A model generated the notes under the pieces. That model made no database searches, was not told the origin of the DNA, and was given only the letters and a program-made list of their open reading frames with translations. DNA of 64,000 nt, taken from positions 62,001 through 126,000 of the forward strand of contig CAJNDS010000524.1 in NCBI GenBank assembly GCA_905221605.1. Reading direction: 5' to 3'. Source of the stretch: Symbiodinium natans (taxonomy: Eukaryota; Sar; Dinophyceae; Suessiales; Symbiodiniaceae). A program made the translations under genes and the position numbers. Position 1 is the first letter of the stretch, and the number at the start of each line of letters is the position of its first letter. Positions 61,446-64,000 of the stretch are shown piece by piece.

Positions 61446-63131
61446 AGGGAGGTATCTGCCCATTAATTGGAGGTCCTTGCATTACTTGGCACATCCCTCC
61501 ATAATGCTGCGATAGGGTAGTCTTTTAGTGAGCTCACAGCCCTTTACTGTGACATGTCACTGTTTGTCGCCCACCTTGCGAGGCCAAGCGGGCGCCATAG
61601 AGCTCTCTAAGTCCTGCACGGTCGAAGATGCTTTTGCATGTTTCGACCACAGCAGCTGCTGCATGCCCTTGCGTGCCTTTCCGAAAGGAGCTTTGCTGGC
61701 TAGAGTTTGCAGTATAGAAGGGCTCGTTGAGAGAGTCAAGACATGATATGAGTCATATGCAGCAGCTATGGAACAATACGGGACAAGCTTGTGACTTTGG
61801 CTTGTGCTTCTAGGCCCGTCGGCCTCGCTGGGCACAGCTTGCAACCTACATCAAGCTGTTTTTCGACTTCCAGCTGAGCAGGGATTGTTCACCAGAATCA
61901 AAACTGCTCCTGCAGGACCATCTTGTAATGTGTAAGAACTTTCTCAGGTCCACCCCTCTTGATGCGACCACGGAGGGCTGCGGCCTGCACGGCAATGGGG
62001 AGCTACGTGGTCAGGACACTGTAGATGCTAAATGAGAACCACGGTTTCAGATCCCCACAAGCCCACAGCCACGTCGTTATGTCTGCTTCGAAGGGCTGAT
62101 GCTCAATCCCGTACCTACTCTTGAGACGAGACGGGTAATCATGGGCATTGGACCGTCTAAATGTGAAAAAAGAAGCGTTGTCAACGTCATCTTGTAGAGA
62201 TGAAAATCTATCGGAGTTTGCAAGCCCCAGCGCAAACATCATTTGCTCAACTTGCCAACCACCACGCATGCTTCTCACACCGAAACTGATGCTCTAAAGA
62301 ATTTGTTATCATGGCACTGTACCGCTCTTAGATTAACCTCTGCTTTTTAGGTGCACAAACCGCCTGTCGTCGAATATCTTTGTGCTCGTCCTCGGGGGGT
62401 GGCAACAACGGAGCGCTGCGCGGGTCGTAGTCGTCACCTGAGATGTGATTTCTTTGTTCCGGCTCATGGGTCTGACAGCAGGCAGAAGCACGAGAAACAC
62501 AACTCAAAAACACATCAACACCCATCACCCACCAACACACAGCCCGAATTGCCACGCGGCTGTCTGGCTGGTAATCTCGCCAGATTCCTCGTCGGTCTTG
62601 CTTGGGCGCCTGTGTGGGCACCGAGGGTCGCTCAGCCTGTGTCAGCAGGTTGGAACCCTTGGGACCGGAGCTGATCACACCCTCTGGTTCGTGCAGAGCA
62701 AGTGCTGTCGCCGACATAAAAGAACTTCAGGCTTGGGTAACTGCCGCTTGCAATGTATCCAAGATCGCACTCAGAAACTGCCCCGGATGCCTTGATTCTG
62801 TGGCTGCCCATGCACAAGGGCTTGCCACACTGAGACTGCGCCGGCGCCCACGGAAAACATTCCATAGCCATAGCTCAGAGATTGAGTGCTGGGAACACTG
62901 GTCAGCTGTGATCCCTGGTTTGAACCTTCCAGGGTCAAGTTCAGCTCCGCATTGCAAGAAGAAGATTGCAACTGAAGGGCATACTCAACCAAGAGTCAGT
63001 CAAAGCGCCCCGGCATACACCCCAAGTGAGGCTCAATTTACCCCAACTGACCCCAAACTTTTTCGCTGAGCCCCCAAAACAGTCCCAAAAAGCAGCACAA
63101 CCGACTCTGTCCCGCATGCCACCCTACTTCC
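61446..63131. other. Unassigned host sequence
   Basis: Overlapping short frames on both strands; the longest (62602-63069 plus) has no motif. Confidence 0.35.
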
Positions 63132-63473
63132 ATGACACCAAGGGAAGGGCGAAAATGCAAGCGATGCCAGGAGAAGTGCAAGCCTCAGGCGAATGGATTG
63201 CTTTGCAACGACGAGAATATACGAGAATCAACCGACAGCTTCCAAAATGTCCGCCTCGCTCATTACAGCAGCCAAGAAGCACTCGAACGCCTGGCATCTT
63301 TCACTGACCAGCCGGCCAGCCTAGCAGAAGGTCGAGATGCTTACACGCGGAAGTACGGCCGGCAAGCATTCCACATCTTTCAACAATTTCTGGGACGCCC
63401 AAGTCTGAACTTTTGCCAAATCTTGAGTCTTGAGGTCCAGGCCGGAGAGTCTTGGAGAACAAAAGGTATCTAA
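63132..63473 (+). CDS. Possible host exon, unknown protein
   Basis: Plus frame starting 'GRKCKRCQEKCKPQANG', then 'SSQEALERLASFTDQPA' and 'RKYGRQAFHIFQQFLG'. It looks more protein-like than its surroundings, but neighbouring frames are also open. No family recognised. Confidence 0.25.
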   Translation: MTPREGRKCKRCQEKCKPQANGLLCNDENIRESTDSFQNVRLAHYSSQEALERLASFTDQPASLAEGRDAYTRKYGRQAFHIFQQFLGRPSLNFCQILSLEVQAGESWRTKGI

Positions 63474-63899
63474 GGGCGACATCCCAACCTGCTCGCAATC
63501 ATCCTTCCTTTGAAGCTGAATTGCCGCAGCGATCCGTAGCGGATTTGCAAGCCACAGCACAGCGAATTACTTCAACGCGTCGCATGAACATCTTCTTCTG
63601 GCACGAAGATGGGCGATTAGCAAGGTCTTGCCAGGAATCGACAAACTGCAGTGCACACGGCGCGCACACACACAGACGTTGCAGAAAAAGGGATCACACG
63701 AAAAGAGAGATTTCCACAATAAGCACATAGTGGCCAGTAGAAAACACGTTTGCACAGAAATTGGAAGGATGGCAGCCGCCCCGCCCCCCGTCCCCTCTCG
63801 GGGCTCCTTTTGCTTTTTGTCACTCGCTCTCGCTCGCGTCCGGGGGCTCCAAGGTGGCAGGCCGGGAGCCGCTGCCGAGGAGCCACTTCCTTGGGGGGA

Positions 63900-63985
63900 G
63901 CAAAAGCTACTATTATTATTATTATGATTTTTATTATTCATATTACTGTTATGACTACTATAATTACTATTATTCCTATTGTTGA
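63900..63985 (+). repeat. TTA/TAC-rich microsatellite
   Basis: ATT/TTA/CTA-type triplets similar to the 60.5-61.2 kb tract. Tyr-rich frames across it are artefacts. Confidence 0.85.
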
Positions 63986-64000
63986 AAACATAAGGAGCTT

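Noticed and set aside
1-64000. CRISPR arrays, rRNA or tRNA genes
   Set aside because: None seen. The repeats are microsatellites, telomere-like arrays or foldbacks without regular spacers, and no tRNA or rRNA signature was recognised by eye.

Overview
The window is nuclear DNA of a microbial eukaryote carrying one complete Polinton/Maverick-type DNA virus-like element. The flanks (1-29649 and 51450-64000) are GC-rich and poor in long open frames. They are full of interstitial TTTAGGG/CCCTAAA arrays, homopolymer tracts and microsatellites. Their coding potential is short exon-like islands with plausible splice acceptors. TTTAGGG repeats, GC-rich exon islands and TPR-like repeat proteins together suggest a dinoflagellate-like alga (Symbiodiniaceae type), but this is inference and the host is not proven.

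Left flank: telomere-like arrays; a degenerate GAAGCTT-type repeat (about 3.25-3.72 kb); a ~65-bp tandem repeat (4.6-4.88 kb); exon islands of a membrane protein (6.7-7.4 kb, minus); a 102-bp foldback element with a 5-bp target duplication (8371-8472); many minus-strand exon islands of a helical-repeat (TPR-like) protein (13.7-23 kb); and a spliced MFS transporter (25.1-27.5 kb, minus).

The element (29650-51449, 21.8 kb) has ~494-bp terminal inverted repeats. It sits in a G-run that supplies a 6-bp target duplication and is AT-rich apart from its left 2.5 kb. In order it carries: a ubiquitin-like-domain protein (+), protein-primed DNA polymerase B (+, one frame break), a zinc-finger protein (-), an RVE integrase (-), a block of small proteins, the packaging ATPase (+), a tail-fibre-like protein with an S74 chaperone end (-, one in-frame TGA), a GIY-YIG endonuclease (-), the double-jelly-roll major capsid protein (-), a small protein, a lipase-like protein (-), the penton/minor capsid protein (+), four probable virion proteins (+) and a U1-like zinc-finger protein (+). 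The adenovirus-type maturation protease usual in Polintons was not found.

The most interesting signal is its transcriptional punctuation. Four genes (polymerase, two zinc-finger genes and one unknown) have the same 26-nt motif ending 13-16 nt before the ATG. Ten other genes, mostly structural, have TCTA 7-17 nt before the ATG; two more have TCTT. Gene ends, including all three convergent junctions, carry near-perfect AT-rich hairpins. TCTA is the late promoter core shared by CroV and the virophage Mavirus, and 3'-end hairpins recall the mimivirus 'hairpin rule'. I infer a virophage-like element that may be expressed by a giant virus's transcription machinery.

Right flank: unannotated sequence with a few exon islands, poly-C, CAG and TTACTATTC/TTACTATTA repeats, and telomere-like arrays.
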